Source: Rhizobium sp. G21
Lineage (GTDB): Bacteria > Pseudomonadota > Alphaproteobacteria > Rhizobiales > Rhizobiaceae
Assembly: GCF_014158035.1 (NCBI RefSeq)
Contig: NZ_JACFXW010000001.1
Span: forward strand, 3,574,001-3,638,000
Direction of reading: 5' to 3'
Length of the DNA stretch: 64,000 nucleotides
Part shown: piece after piece, positions 9,648-18,973 of the stretch
Layout of the letters: each line of letters opens with the position of its first letter
How positions within the stretch are numbered: the first letter of the stretch is position 1
Made by a program: the position numbers and the translations under genes
Notes under the pieces: generated by a model
What the model was told of the DNA's origin: nothing
The model's database searches: none
What the model saw: only the letters and a program-made list of their open reading frames with translations

Positions 9648-9978
9648 GCCTCTCTTACGCCGGAGCCGGAAGCGCGGATCACGGGCTGTATATCAAGGTT
9701 AAGTAATTCATCTTCGGCGGGCTGGCAAACGGCTGCGAAGCCAAAGCCGCGACAAACCGGGGCGGATGTGGAATTTCCACACCGGACCGCTCCAGCGGCG
9801 CTGCCGCTGTTTTACGCATATGCCTAATTCTCGCTCCGGTTTCATGCCCTTCAATTGAGCAGCGCTGGAGCCGTGGCGATAAAGCACGCAAAAAATACGC
9901 AGACGGGACTGCGCATGCTTCTTGCATTGCTTCCGACATTGGTTTCAAATGCCTGAACAATAAACGGGGAATTGAGAT
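9648..9978. other. Divergent intergenic region, 331 bases
   Basis: Separates the minus-strand rpoE-chrR operon from the plus-strand ATP-grasp operon. Apart from the RpoE-type promoter at 9656-9681 it holds no convincing reading frame or strong hairpin. The promoter of the plus-strand operon presumably lies in its right half but has no clear consensus. Confidence 0.6.
9656..9681 (-). promoter_or_regulatory. Predicted RpoE-dependent autoregulatory promoter
   Basis: On the minus strand TGATCC (9676-9681) is followed after exactly 16 bases by CGTA (9656-9659). This matches the -35 and -10 elements reported for the ECF11 RpoE regulon, and lies directly upstream of the sigma gene. Transcription would begin near base 9648, at the first ATG. 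Confidence 0.7.
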
Positions 9979-11387
9979 TTGGCGTTCGACGAAATGATCG
10001 ACGCGGAGGGCAATCCGCGAGAGCCTTACCGCAAATACTTTGATTGGTTCAACGAGCAGGACCCGGCCTATCTGGCGGCGAAGGCGAGGGATGCGGAGAA
10101 CATTTTTCGACGCACAGGCATCACTTTCGCCGTTTACGGCCATGAAGACGCCACCGAAAAGCTGATCCCCTTCGACCTCATTCCGCGCATCATTTCCGGC
10201 AAGGAATGGCGCAAGCTGGCCCTGGGCATCGAACAGCGCGTGCTGGCGCTCAACGCCTTTCTCGAGGACATCTATCACAAGCAGGAGATCATCAAGGCGG
10301 GCCGAATCCCGCGCGACCTGATCGAAAAGAATTCGGCCTTTCTGCCGCAGATGATCGGCATGCGGCCGCCCGGCGGCGTCTATACCCACATCATCGGCAC
10401 CGACATCGTCCGCACCGGCGAAGACCAGTTCTACGTGCTGGAAGACAATGCGCGGACGCCGTCCGGCGTGTCCTATATGCTGGAAGACCGGGAAACCATG
10501 ATGCAGATGTTCCCGGATCTGTTCCACAAGGTCCGGGTGCGCCCGGTCGAGGACTATCCGACGCAGCTGCGCCAGAGCCTCGATGCGCTCGCGCCTCCGG
10601 GTTGCAAAGGCAAGCCGAGGGTGGTGGTGCTGACCCCGGCATCTTCAACTCCGCCTATTACGAACACGCCTTTCTCGCCGACCAGATGGGCGCCGAGCTC
10701 GTCGAGGGGTCCGACCTTCGCGTCATCGACGGCAAGGTGTGCATGCGCACCACGCAAGGCTATGAATCGGTCGACGTGATCTATCGGCGCGTCGATGACG
10801 ACTTCCTCGATCCGCTGACCTTCCGGCCGGACTCCTGTCTGGGCGTCGCCGGCATCATGGACGTCTATCGCGCCGGCAACGTCACCATCGCCAATGCGCC
10901 GGGCACCGGCATTTCCGACGACAAGGCCATCTACTCCTATATGCCAGAAATCGTCGAATTCTATACCGGCCGCAAGGCGATCCTCGAAAACGTGCCGACC
11001 TGGCGCTGTTCGGAGGCCGACAGCTTCAAATATGTGATGGAGCATCTGCCCGAATTGGTGGTGAAGGAAGTGCATGGTTCGGGCGGCTACGGCATGCTGG
11101 TCGGGCCCACCGCGACCCGCAAGGAGATCGCGCTCTTCGCCGAAAAGCTGAAATCCAAGCCAGGCAACTACATCGCCCAGCCGACGCTGTCGCTGTCCAC
11201 CGTTCCGATCATGGTCAAGAAGGGCATCGCGCCCCGGCATGTCGACCTCCGGCCTTACGTGCTGGTGTCGGACAAGGTGCATATCATCCCCGGCGGGTTG
11301 ACCCGCGTCGCGCTCAAGAAAGGCTCGCTGGTGGTCAATTCCAGCCAGGGCGGCGGCACGAAAGACACCTGGGTGCTGGAGGACTGA
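9979..11387 (+). CDS. Circularly permuted ATP-grasp protein, COG2308 (frameshifted)
   Basis: First gene of a conserved three-gene unit. The corrected protein has 469 aa. It includes the N-terminal region YRKYFDWFNEQDP, the ATP-grasp segments GTDIVRTGEDQFYVLEDNAR and VVKEVHGSGGYGMLVGP, and a C-terminal VDLRPYVLV and VNSSQGGGTKDTW. The family is predicted to form peptide-like amide bonds with ATP. The frame is lost at the C run 10634-10637; adding one C gives VVVLTPGIFNSAYYEHAF. Start TTG 9979 has GGGGA eight bases upstream; ATG 9994 is an alternative. The alpha-E gene follows after three bases. Confidence 0.92.
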
Positions 11388-11390
11388 TCG

Positions 11391-12335
11391 ATGATGCTCG
11401 GAAGAACCGCGAACGGCCTGTTCTGGATGTCCCGCTATCTGGAACGCGCCGAAAACACCGCCCGCCTCATCGACGCCGGTTTCCGCATGTCGCTGACGCG
11501 CTCCACCGAAAGCGAAGACGATTGGGACGGCGTGCTGCAGAGCGCCGGCGTCCGCGAACTCTACGCCGCCAAATATGAGAAACTGTCCGGCGCCGACGCG
11601 ATGGATTTTCTCATGCGCGACAAGACCAATCCGTCTTCGGTGATCAACTGCCTGGAATTCGGCCGCAACAACGCCCGCATGGTGCGCACTGCGCTGACCC
11701 GCGAAGCCTGGGAAAGCATCAACGAGACCTGGCTCGAACTGAAGACCGTGCTGGCGAGAAAGGTGACGCACGCCACGCTGCCCGACGTCATCGACGCCAT
11801 CAAGCGTCGGGTCGCGCATATGCGCGGCGCTTTTTCCGGCACGCAGTTGCGCGACGAACTCTACAATTTCGCCATGCTCGGCTCGTTCATCGAACGGGCA
11901 GACAACACCGCGCGCATTCTCGACGTCAAATATTACGTGTTGCTGCCGTCGCTCCTGCATGTCGGCGGCGCCATGGACAATTTTCACTGGCAGTCGATCC
12001 TGCGGTCGGTGTCGGCCTTCCGCTCCTATTCCTGGGTCTATGACGCGGAATACAAGCCGTCCAACATCGCCCATTTCCTGATCCTCAACCGGCGCATGCC
12101 GCGGTCGCTCGCCTTCTGCTACGAGCAGATCAATTCCAATCTCGCCCATCTCGCGCGGGATTACGGCAGCCAGGTCGCGGCGCATGATACGGCGGCGCGC
12201 ACGCGCAACATGTTGCTGACCACCTCGATCGACGAGATCATGGACCAGGGACTGCACGAGTTCCTCGAAGACTTCATCCTGTCCAACGACACGCTGGCCA
12301 GCGAGATCAGCGACGGTTACCGGTTCTACAAGTGA
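11391..12335 (+). CDS. Alpha-E domain protein (DUF403/COG2307)
   Basis: A 314-aa, largely helical protein that begins LGRTANGLFWMSRYLERAEN, the signature of the alpha-E family. It carries a second copy of the RADNTAR pattern near the middle (GSFIERADNTARILDVKYY). Members almost always sit between a COG2308 ATP-grasp gene and a transglutaminase-like protease, as here, and are thought to be partners in a peptide-tagging or small-peptide synthesis system; no biochemical activity is established. It starts three bases after the ATP-grasp stop and ends eight bases before the protease gene. Confidence 0.9.
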   Translation: MMLGRTANGLFWMSRYLERAENTARLIDAGFRMSLTRSTESEDDWDGVLQSAGVRELYAAKYEKLSGADAMDFLMRDKTNPSSVINCLEFGRNNARMVRTALTREAWESINETWLELKTVLARKVTHATLPDVIDAIKRRVAHMRGAFSGTQLRDELYNFAMLGSFIERADNTARILDVKYYVLLPSLLHVGGAMDNFHWQSILRSVSAFRSYSWVYDAEYKPSNIAHFLILNRRMPRSLAFCYEQINSNLAHLARDYGSQVAAHDTAARTRNMLLTTSIDEIMDQGLHEFLEDFILSNDTLASEISDGYRFYK

Positions 12336-12343
12336 GTTGAGAC

Positions 12344-13135
12344 ATGCGCCTGAAAATCAGCCACATGACGGAATACAACTATGATGAGCCGGTGGAGTTC
12401 GCGCTGCAACGACTCAGGCTGACGCCTCGGGACTGGCCGGGCCAGAGAGTGCTGGCCTGGCAGACGCTGGTCACGGGCGCCGGGCACCAGGCATTCTACG
12501 ACGATCACTTCGGCAATCGCGTCGAACTGGTCAGCGTCATCGAAGGTCAGACATCCATCCGCATCATGGCGCAGGGCGAGGTGGAGACGGAGGAGTTGCA
12601 CGGCGTCTTCGGGCCGCACAAGGGCCATGCGCCGCTCTGGCTGTTCCGGCGTGAAACGACGCTCGCCAAGCCCGGCAAACTGGTGCGCGATCTCGCCAAG
12701 GGCATTGAGGGCGACAGCGATCTCGCTCGCACGCATTCGCTGATGGCGGCTATCCATGACGCGGTGGCCTATAAGAAGGGCGTCACGACGTCCGAGACGA
12801 CGGCCGAACAGGCTCTCGAACTCGGGGCGGGCGTCTGCCAGGATCACGCTCATGTCTTCATCGCGGCCGCGCGGCTGATCGGCCTGCCGGCCCGCTACGT
12901 CTCCGGTTACATGCTGGACGGTTCCGACATGGCCGCCGCCAGCCATGCATGGGCTGAAGCCCATGTCGACGGCCTCGGCTGGGTCGGCTTCGACGCCGCC
13001 AACAAGATCTGCCCCGACGAGCGCTATGTCCGCGTCGCCAGCGGTCTGGACTATACCGACACCGCGCCGGTGTCGGGCATGAGGCTCGGAACGTCGCCGG
13101 AGATGATCATCGTCAATGTGACGGTCGAGCAGTAA
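12344..13135 (+). CDS. Transglutaminase-like cysteine protease (COG1305)
   Basis: A 263-aa enzyme with an N-terminal beta domain (ISHMTEYNYDEPVEFALQRL) and a C-terminal transglutaminase core. The likely catalytic triad is Cys165 (GAGVCQDHAHVF), His201 (SHAWAEAHV) and Asp217 (WVGFDAANK). Third gene of the ATP-grasp/alpha-E unit, and probably a peptidase or amide-transfer enzyme acting on the product of the ATP-grasp protein. In many bacteria a proteasome-like Anbu subunit gene follows; here the next gene is on the opposite strand and encodes an RTX protein, so Anbu is not adjacent. Confidence 0.92.
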   Translation: MRLKISHMTEYNYDEPVEFALQRLRLTPRDWPGQRVLAWQTLVTGAGHQAFYDDHFGNRVELVSVIEGQTSIRIMAQGEVETEELHGVFGPHKGHAPLWLFRRETTLAKPGKLVRDLAKGIEGDSDLARTHSLMAAIHDAVAYKKGVTTSETTAEQALELGAGVCQDHAHVFIAAARLIGLPARYVSGYMLDGSDMAAASHAWAEAHVDGLGWVGFDAANKICPDERYVRVASGLDYTDTAPVSGMRLGTSPEMIIVNVTVEQ

Positions 13136-13271
13136 TCCCTTCACACAGATTTTCAATGGTGTCGCCCGGCTCGCCGTCGGGCGATCTGTCTGCGGAGGCG
13201 CGGGTCGCGCAGCGGTCCGACACATTCTGACGACGCTCGCCGATCGCGCGGCGCGAAGAGGACCTTGCCCG

Positions 13272-14249
13272 TCAGAGAATGAAGTCGCCGCCGTTCATGC
13301 TGTTCACGTCCTTGAGTTCGATGGCCAGATCGGCCTTGCGGTCCCCATTGACGTCGCCGAACACGAAGCTGTCCTCGAAGCGCAGCTGACCGGCCGTCCC
13401 GGTGAAGTCTCCGCCGCCGATGAAGCGGAAAGACTGATTGCCGGATTGTCCGGTTTTGGCGTCGATCGCGGAAAGATCGACGTCGTCGTTCTGCCCGCGA
13501 TTGAAGTCGCCGATGACGTCGTGATTGCCGTTGGCCCTGCTGTCGGAAGTCGCGACGAAGACGAAACGATCCGAGCCGCCGCCGCCGATCAACGCATCGG
13601 CATCGCCTCCGCCGATGAGGACGTCACGGCCGCCCAGGCCGTTCAGACCGTCTTCTCCGGCCAGGCCGACCAGCGTGTTGGCCGCGTTCGAACCGATCAG
13701 CGTGTCGCCTTTGATCGTGCCTTCGGCATTTTCTATGCCGACCAGCGTTTCCTGCCGGTTGGCGCCGGTCTGGGCTATGCCCTGTGCGAGGCTGAGAGCG
13801 ATGCCTCCGAGGCGCGGATCGTCGGACCGCGGCTTGTAGCTGATCGTATCGACGCCCGCGCCGCCGTTGAAGACATTGGCCCAACCTTCGGAGAAGAACA
13901 CATCGGCGCCGTCCTCGCCGAAATAGCGGCTCTTGAAGGTGGATACCGCGATCTGATCGCCGCCGCCGCCGGCGCGAACGACGTCGCCCGCTTCCGTCGC
14001 AAAGGAGGCGAAGCCGATACCGACATAGGTGTCTGCGCCGGCGCCGAGCCTTATGTCGTTGCCCGCCTCTTTGCGATTTCCGACCACATCGTTTCCACTC
14101 CCGGCGTCGACGAAATTGCCGCCGCCCAGATCATCGTCGCGATTGAGCACAATCACGTCGTCGCCGCCCTTGGCGAAGACCCGAATTTCGATGTTCGATC
14201 CCTGTTCGATGCGGTCGGCCTTGTTCGTGCCGTTGATCGTCTTGCCCAT
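13272..14249 (-). CDS. RTX calcium-binding repeat protein, probable type I secretion substrate
   Basis: About 325 aa from the ATG at 14249, which has AAGGGGA ten bases upstream. No N-terminal signal peptide is present (MGKTINGTNKADRIEQGSN). Degenerate and canonical GGxGxD-type nonapeptides run through it, clearest at LVGLAGEDGLNGLGGRDVL and IGGGGSDRFVF, followed by the serralysin-type C-terminal region GDFNRGQNDDVDLSAIDA. Such proteins fold in extracellular calcium after export by a type I ABC system; no HlyB/HlyD/TolC gene is seen in the window. No enzymatic domain is evident. An in-frame upstream extension to 14330 looks non-coding. Confidence 0.85.
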   Translation of the reverse strand: MGKTINGTNKADRIEQGSNIEIRVFAKGGDDVIVLNRDDDLGGGNFVDAGSGNDVVGNRKEAGNDIRLGAGADTYVGIGFASFATEAGDVVRAGGGGDQIAVSTFKSRYFGEDGADVFFSEGWANVFNGGAGVDTISYKPRSDDPRLGGIALSLAQGIAQTGANRQETLVGIENAEGTIKGDTLIGSNAANTLVGLAGEDGLNGLGGRDVLIGGGDADALIGGGGSDRFVFVATSDSRANGNHDVIGDFNRGQNDDVDLSAIDAKTGQSGNQSFRFIGGGDFTGTAGQLRFEDSFVFGDVNGDRKADLAIELKDVNSMNGGDFIL

Positions 14250-14391
14250 GCCGGTCGTCCCCTTCGCTTGATCTGTTGGCGTGTCCCGTCTTATCAGGTT
14301 CGCTCTGGCGACGAGTTTCCCGGGGAACACCGGCCCGGTCTAAAGACCGTCGAGGGGCTGGCCGGGCGCCGCCGCAGTCTGTTTTGTCCCG

Positions 14392-14697
14392 TCAGCGGCA
14401 AACGCCTGGAATGTCGAGCTGATAAGTCGTCTTGCCGGGACCTTCGGGCAGCACCGGGATCAGATACACTTTTAGATCGCAGTCCTGAACCCGCACGGTC
14501 CATTCCTTCGCGCCGTCTTTGCGTGTCCCGGTGTTGGAAATCGCCCCGATCGGTGCCTGATGGACGGCATTGGCGACTTCGCTGCTGCCGAGGATCGCGC
14601 CGACCTGTTCGACGCTGTCATAATAACCCGACACCGCCGCCTCGGCGGAGCCGAAACCCGAAACCATGGCGATTGCCGCCCAGACCAGCCGTCTCAT
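14392..14697 (-). CDS. Small exported protein of unknown function
   Basis: A 101-aa protein with a clear Sec signal peptide (MRRLVWAAIAMVSGFGSAEA, cleaved near residue 20). The mature part has two cysteines (VQDCDLK and the terminal PGVCR) that could form a disulfide. A GAGG ribosome site sits seven bases before the ATG; a 25-codon upstream extension is less likely. The family is not recognised. It lies between the RTX gene and the chemoreceptor gene on the same strand. Confidence 0.75.
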   Translation of the reverse strand: MRRLVWAAIAMVSGFGSAEAAVSGYYDSVEQVGAILGSSEVANAVHQAPIGAISNTGTRKDGAKEWTVRVQDCDLKVYLIPVLPEGPGKTTYQLDIPGVCR

Positions 14698-14797
14698 CTC
14701 AATCCTCGCCCAAGAGGTCGCCCGGCGACCGTTGCGGACGAGGATTAACACGCCGGAGGCAGACCGCGCCATGGGCGTTTGCGCCGGTGGCGCCGCC

Positions 14798-16501
14798 TCA
14801 GGCGGCTTGGTCGCGTCTCGGCGCGCGCTCCGCGTGGTCCGGTTCGCGTATCGTCTTGCGGCGATTGAGCTTGAACTGGTTGACGAGGTCGCTGAGTTTC
14901 GTCGCGCCGGATGCGAGGTGCTCGCTGATCGATTTGCTTTGCTTGACCATCGTGGCGTTCTGTTGCGTCATCGCGTCGATCTGGGAGACGGCGCTGTTGA
15001 TGTCGGAGAGGCTGGAAGCCTGCTCCGCCGCGCCGGCGGTCAGCGCCTGCATGTTGTCGTCGATCGCCCGGACGATGCCGGCGATGCGCTGCAGGCCGTC
15101 GCCTGTCGCGTCGACCAGCCGAACGCCGTCCTGCACCTCGCGACCCGAATTTTCGATCAGCGCCTTGATTTCCTTGGCGGCGTTGGCCGAGCGTTGCGCC
15201 AGTTCGCGCACTTCCTGCGCCACGACGGCGAAGCCCTTGCCGGCGTCGCCGGCGCGGGCCGCCTCGACGCCCGCATTGAGCGCCAGGAGGTTGGTCTGGA
15301 AGGCGATCTCGTCGATGACGCTGATGATCTTGCCGATCTCGGCGGACGCGGTCTCGATGCGCTCCATCGCGGCGGTGGTGTCCTGAAGCACCTGGGTGGA
15401 GGCGTTGACGGAATTCATCGCGTTGATCACCAGGTCGCGGGCGCCCTGCGTCGCGGTCATCGAGGAATTCACCCGTTCCGTCACCGCATCCAGGGAGCGT
15501 GTCGTCTGTCTCAGCGCGTCGGCCTGATCATGGGTGCGCAGCGACAGTTCGTCCGCGCCGCTGTTCATTCGCTGGCTGTTGTCCTTCAGCGTCTGCGTCT
15601 CGGCGAGCACGCTTTCCAGGGTTTTCTGAAAAGCGCCGAGCGAGGAATTGAAGTCGTGTCGCAGCGGTTCGAACTCCGCCGAGAACGGCATGTCGATGGT
15701 CTGGCGAATATTGCAGTCGGCGAGCCGCGCCAGTCCGGCGCCGAGTTCCTTCACGACCCGCACGCGCGCCGTCACGTCGGTGGCGAATTTGACGACCTTG
15801 AAGACGCGGCCACTGTCGTCGAAGACCGGATTGTACGATGCCTGGATGAAAACGGGGTTGCCGCTTTTGTCGAGGCGCATGAACTGGTCATGGGCATGCT
15901 CGCCGGAAGCCAGCTTATTCCAGAATTGCCGATAGGCGTCGGAGCGCGCATAGTCGGGCTCGCAGAAGATGGCGTGGCGTTTGCCGACGATCTCGTTCAA
16001 TGAATAGCGCATCGTCGACAGAAAATTGTCGTTGGCGGTGAGGATCTCGCCGTCTGGCGTGAACTCGATGATCGCCTGGGTGCGCGACACCGCTTCCAGC
16101 TTGCCCCTGTCCTCCGCGGCCTTCTTGCGCGAGGCGGTGATGTCGGTGGCGAACTTCACCACTTTATAGGGCCTGCCGCCCCGCAGGATCGGGTTGTAGG
16201 ACGCCTCGATCCAGACTTCCCGACCGCCCTTGGCCAGGCGTCGATATTGATTCTGCGCGAAAGAGCCGGAGTTCAGGTCGCTCCAGAATTTCTTATAGTC
16301 GGGCGAGGAAGCATAAGCGGGATCGACGAACAGCCGATGATGCTTGCCGACGATCTCCTCGGCGCCATAGCCCATGACCTTGAGGAAATTCTCGTTGGCT
16401 GACAGGATCTTGCCGTCCATCGAGAATTCGATCACCGCCAGAGATCGATTGAGGGCGTGGACGATGGCGGCATTGGACGTGAGATCAAATATCGAAAACA
16501 T
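14798..16501 (-). CDS. Soluble methyl-accepting chemotaxis protein with two PAS domains
   Basis: A 567-aa chemoreceptor without transmembrane segments. PAS1 spans about residues 15-125 and PAS2 about 138-245; both have the heme/flavin-type pattern [20 protein letters not shown] with a closing [14 protein letters not shown]-like linker (about 250-300) is followed by the signalling hairpin, with the conserved tip [20 protein letters not shown] near residue 400. It resembles the cytosolic Aer2/BdlA-like receptors that sense oxygen or redox state. The C terminus (RRDQAA) carries no CheR-binding pentapeptide. No che gene lies nearby. Confidence 0.93.
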   Translation of the reverse strand: MFSIFDLTSNAAIVHALNRSLAVIEFSMDGKILSANENFLKVMGYGAEEIVGKHHRLFVDPAYASSPDYKKFWSDLNSGSFAQNQYRRLAKGGREVWIEASYNPILRGGRPYKVVKFATDITASRKKAAEDRGKLEAVSRTQAIIEFTPDGEILTANDNFLSTMRYSLNEIVGKRHAIFCEPDYARSDAYRQFWNKLASGEHAHDQFMRLDKSGNPVFIQASYNPVFDDSGRVFKVVKFATDVTARVRVVKELGAGLARLADCNIRQTIDMPFSAEFEPLRHDFNSSLGAFQKTLESVLAETQTLKDNSQRMNSGADELSLRTHDQADALRQTTRSLDAVTERVNSSMTATQGARDLVINAMNSVNASTQVLQDTTAAMERIETASAEIGKIISVIDEIAFQTNLLALNAGVEAARAGDAGKGFAVVAQEVRELAQRSANAAKEIKALIENSGREVQDGVRLVDATGDGLQRIAGIVRAIDDNMQALTAGAAEQASSLSDINSAVSQIDAMTQQNATMVKQSKSISEHLASGATKLSDLVNQFKLNRRKTIREPDHAERAPRRDQAA

Positions 16502-16716
16502 AGGACGGGTGAGCTCCCACTCAATTTGAGGAATGTTTGCGATAAATGAGTAAAATATTATTTAATTATGCAATAAAATCATACAATTGAAAAAATGTCG
16601 TCGCGCAAGAAATGCGAGTGTCGGGACAGCCTCGCGGGAGTTCTCCCGACAGAAGCCGGCAGCCGACCTGAGGTCCGCAGGCAATTCGGAGGATAGCCCG
16701 AGTTCACGCCGCATAC

Positions 16717-16743
16717 GAAAACGGGGGCGTCGCCGCCCCCGTT
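16717..16743 (-). terminator. Intrinsic terminator after the DEAD-box helicase gene
   Basis: A perfect 10-bp stem (AACGGGGGCG paired with CGCCCCCGTT, loop of four) at 16720-16743 reads into TTTTCG on the minus strand, 25 bases after the helicase stop. Confidence 0.7.
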
Positions 16744-16768
16744 CACAGTCCTCGTCATAAACTCGAAT

Positions 16769-18601
16769 TCAACCGCGGGATTGGCCCTTGGCGCGGTTGG
16801 GGCGGCCGCCGTTCGGCCGGCCGTCGCGCTTTGCGCCTTCGGGGCGCGCGTCGCCATGGGGACGGCGGTCGCGCTGCTGCGGGCGCTCCTCAGTCAGCAG
16901 ATTGGCGTCTTCGGCGTAGCCGGCGAAGCGAGCCGGGCTGTGGCGCGAGGCGCCCGGAGCAGGCTTGGCGTCGCGGCGCGGGCCGCGATTGTCGCCTTCG
17001 GGACGCGGACCGCGATTTTCCGGGCGGGGGCCGCGGCCTTCGGGACGACGCTCGCCGTTCTGGCCCTGGCGGGCAGGACGTCCCTCATGGTCGCGCTTGC
17101 CTTCCGGACGACGGTCGCCGCGGGCCGGGCGGTCGCCCGTGACTTCGCTGCGGTCGCGCACCGGGCGGAATTCGCCGCCGTTCAATTCCTCGACTTCCGA
17201 GAAGCTCGAACGCGGCTGGCGCTGCGGGCGGTCGCGACGCGGGCCACGCTCGTTGCGCTGTCCATCCTGGGCGCGCGGCTTGCGGGCGGGGCGTTCGCCG
17301 TCGTTCGGTTCGATTTCTGTCACCTCGGCGAAAGAGCCGCGGGCGATGGCCTGTTCACGGCGTTCGCTCGCCTGTTCACGGGCCTCGCGCGGCGCGCGGC
17401 TTTCGGGCCGGCGACCGCGATGGCTTTCGCCGCCGCCCTTCTTCTTGCCCTGCCACTCCGGACGTTCGCCCGAAGCGACCGGCACCGGCTGGCCCATCAG
17501 CTTTTCGATGTCGTAGAGCATCTTGAGTTCATCGGGCGCGCAGAAGGCGATGGCGATGCCTTCGCGACCGGCGCGAGCCGTGCGGCCGATGCGGTGGACA
17601 TAGGTGTCGGCCACGGTCGGGAGATCGTAATTGTAGACATGGCTGACGCCGGGCACGTCGATGCCGCGGGCGGCGACGTCGGTGGCCACCAGCGTGCGGA
17701 TGTCGCCGTCACGGAAGCCCTTGAGCGCGCGGTCGCGCTGACCCTGGCTCTTGTTGCCATGGATGGAGGCGACGGAGAAGCCGGTCTGGTCGAGATGCTT
17801 CATCAGCTTCTCGGCGCCGTGCTTGGTCTTGCAGAACACCAGGTTCAGGGCGTCCTTGCCGTTGGCGCGCAGCTCTTCCTTGAGAAGCGCGGTCTTGTGG
17901 TCGCGGCCGAGCACGAAATGCACCTTCTGGACCACCTTGTCGGCGGCCTTGCCGGGAGGCGTCACGGACACTTCTTCCGGATCATGCAGATAATCGCCGG
18001 CGAGTTCGGCGATGGCCTGCGGCATGGTGGCGGAGAACAGCATGGTCTGGCGACGCTTGGGCACCAGCTTCACGATCTTCTTAAGATCATGGACAAAGCC
18101 GAGGTCCATCATCTGGTCGGCTTCGTCGAGAACGAGATAGCGAACGGCAGAAAGGTTGAGCGCGCGGCGATTGCAGAGGTCGAGCAGACGGCCCGGCGTG
18201 GCGATCAGGATGTCGACGCCCTTTTCCAGGATCTTGGACTGGACGTTGATCGAGGCGCCGCCGACCACAGAGGTCTGCTTGAGCGGCGACTTGCGGGTGA
18301 AGACCTTGAGGCTCTCGCCGATCTGGTTGACGAGTTCGCGGGTGGGCGCGAGGATCAAAGCGCGGCAGGCCTTGGGCTCGGCCTTGACGCCTTCCTTGAT
18401 GAGACGGGCGATGATGGGAAGGCCGAAGCCGAGAGTCTTGCCGGTGCCGGTCTGGGCGAGGCCGATGATGTCGCGGCCTTCGAGCGCCAGCGGAATGGCT
18501 TTGGCCTGGATCGGGGTCGGCGTGGTGAAGCCGGTTTCAGTCAGTGTGTTGAGAAGATATTGCGAGAGGCCGAGCGTTTCAAAGCTGGTCGTAGTGGTCA
18601 C
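16769..18601 (-). CDS. rhlE: DEAD-box ATP-dependent RNA helicase, RhlE-like
   Basis: Unwinds structured RNA, typically in ribosome assembly and cold adaptation. All core motifs are present in residues 1-370: Q motif (FTTPTPIQ), AQTGTGKT, PTRELVNQI, TPGRLLDL, VLDEAD, SAT, then VATDVAARGIDVPGVSHV and HRIGRTARAGREG. A long tail (about 385-610) is extremely rich in Arg, Gly, Pro and Asp with repeated RPEG/RGPRP units, probably a disordered RNA-binding extension. The start is a GTG with AAGG upstream. The 372-base stretch upstream may include a long leader. Confidence 0.93.
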   Translation of the reverse strand: MTTTTSFETLGLSQYLLNTLTETGFTTPTPIQAKAIPLALEGRDIIGLAQTGTGKTLGFGLPIIARLIKEGVKAEPKACRALILAPTRELVNQIGESLKVFTRKSPLKQTSVVGGASINVQSKILEKGVDILIATPGRLLDLCNRRALNLSAVRYLVLDEADQMMDLGFVHDLKKIVKLVPKRRQTMLFSATMPQAIAELAGDYLHDPEEVSVTPPGKAADKVVQKVHFVLGRDHKTALLKEELRANGKDALNLVFCKTKHGAEKLMKHLDQTGFSVASIHGNKSQGQRDRALKGFRDGDIRTLVATDVAARGIDVPGVSHVYNYDLPTVADTYVHRIGRTARAGREGIAIAFCAPDELKMLYDIEKLMGQPVPVASGERPEWQGKKKGGGESHRGRRPESRAPREAREQASERREQAIARGSFAEVTEIEPNDGERPARKPRAQDGQRNERGPRRDRPQRQPRSSFSEVEELNGGEFRPVRDRSEVTGDRPARGDRRPEGKRDHEGRPARQGQNGERRPEGRGPRPENRGPRPEGDNRGPRRDAKPAPGASRHSPARFAGYAEDANLLTEERPQQRDRRPHGDARPEGAKRDGRPNGGRPNRAKGQSRG

Positions 18602-18973
18602 AGTCAGTCTACCTTTCGGGGGCCAAACGGCTCCGCCGGAAAGACATCATTGTCCATCCGGTGCGTCTGGCTCAAGAACCCCGCGTGACATGGGAACTTG
18701 TTGTTCGTTTATGAAATTCGCTTTCCGGCGCATCGAACGCATCGGGCGTTCGAGACCGCGCTTTGCCTTTATTGATCGACGCTCACCGGTTCCCCCATAA
18801 CGAGGGCTTTCATCCGTGGTCGTGCGGGCAGCTCACGCGGCGCCCTTCAGGGGAAAGCTGGCCTGCATGTCGTGTATTTCACGATGAAAGTCAAGGACTG
18901 TTTCGCATTTGCGATATGCGCAGGGCGCAGATCGCGGCGCTGGTCGCCGCGATCGAGCTTCGGGGCCCGCCGA
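18602..18973. other. Intergenic region between helicase and mttB-like genes, 372 bases
   Basis: Both flanking genes read leftwards, so this contains the 3' end of the mttB-like transcript and the promoter and leader of the helicase gene. A hairpin at 18930-18954 follows mttB. No protein-coding frame with a ribosome site stands out. A long leader would fit the autoregulated cold-inducible helicases, but this is inference. Confidence 0.5.
18930..18954 (-). terminator. Hairpin after the mttB-like gene
   Basis: A 10-bp perfect stem (GATCGCGGCG paired with CGCCGCGATC) with the five-base loop CTGGT, 20 bases downstream of the mttB-like stop. No T tract follows, so termination would need Rho or the hairpin may only protect the 3' end. 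Confidence 0.45.

Noticed and set aside
10554..12257. A 567-codon minus-strand frame across the ATP-grasp and alpha-E genes
   Set aside because: It is antisense to two conserved genes and has no recognisable domain or ribosome site.
13162..13184. Weak hairpin TCGCCCG/CGGGCGA between the transglutaminase and RTX genes
   Set aside because: The stem has seven pairs with a long loop and no T tract in either direction, so it is not reported as a terminator.
16781..18688. A 635-codon plus-strand frame opposite the DEAD-box helicase
   Set aside because: The Ala/Arg/Gly-rich product only mirrors the helicase codons; every helicase motif is on the other strand.
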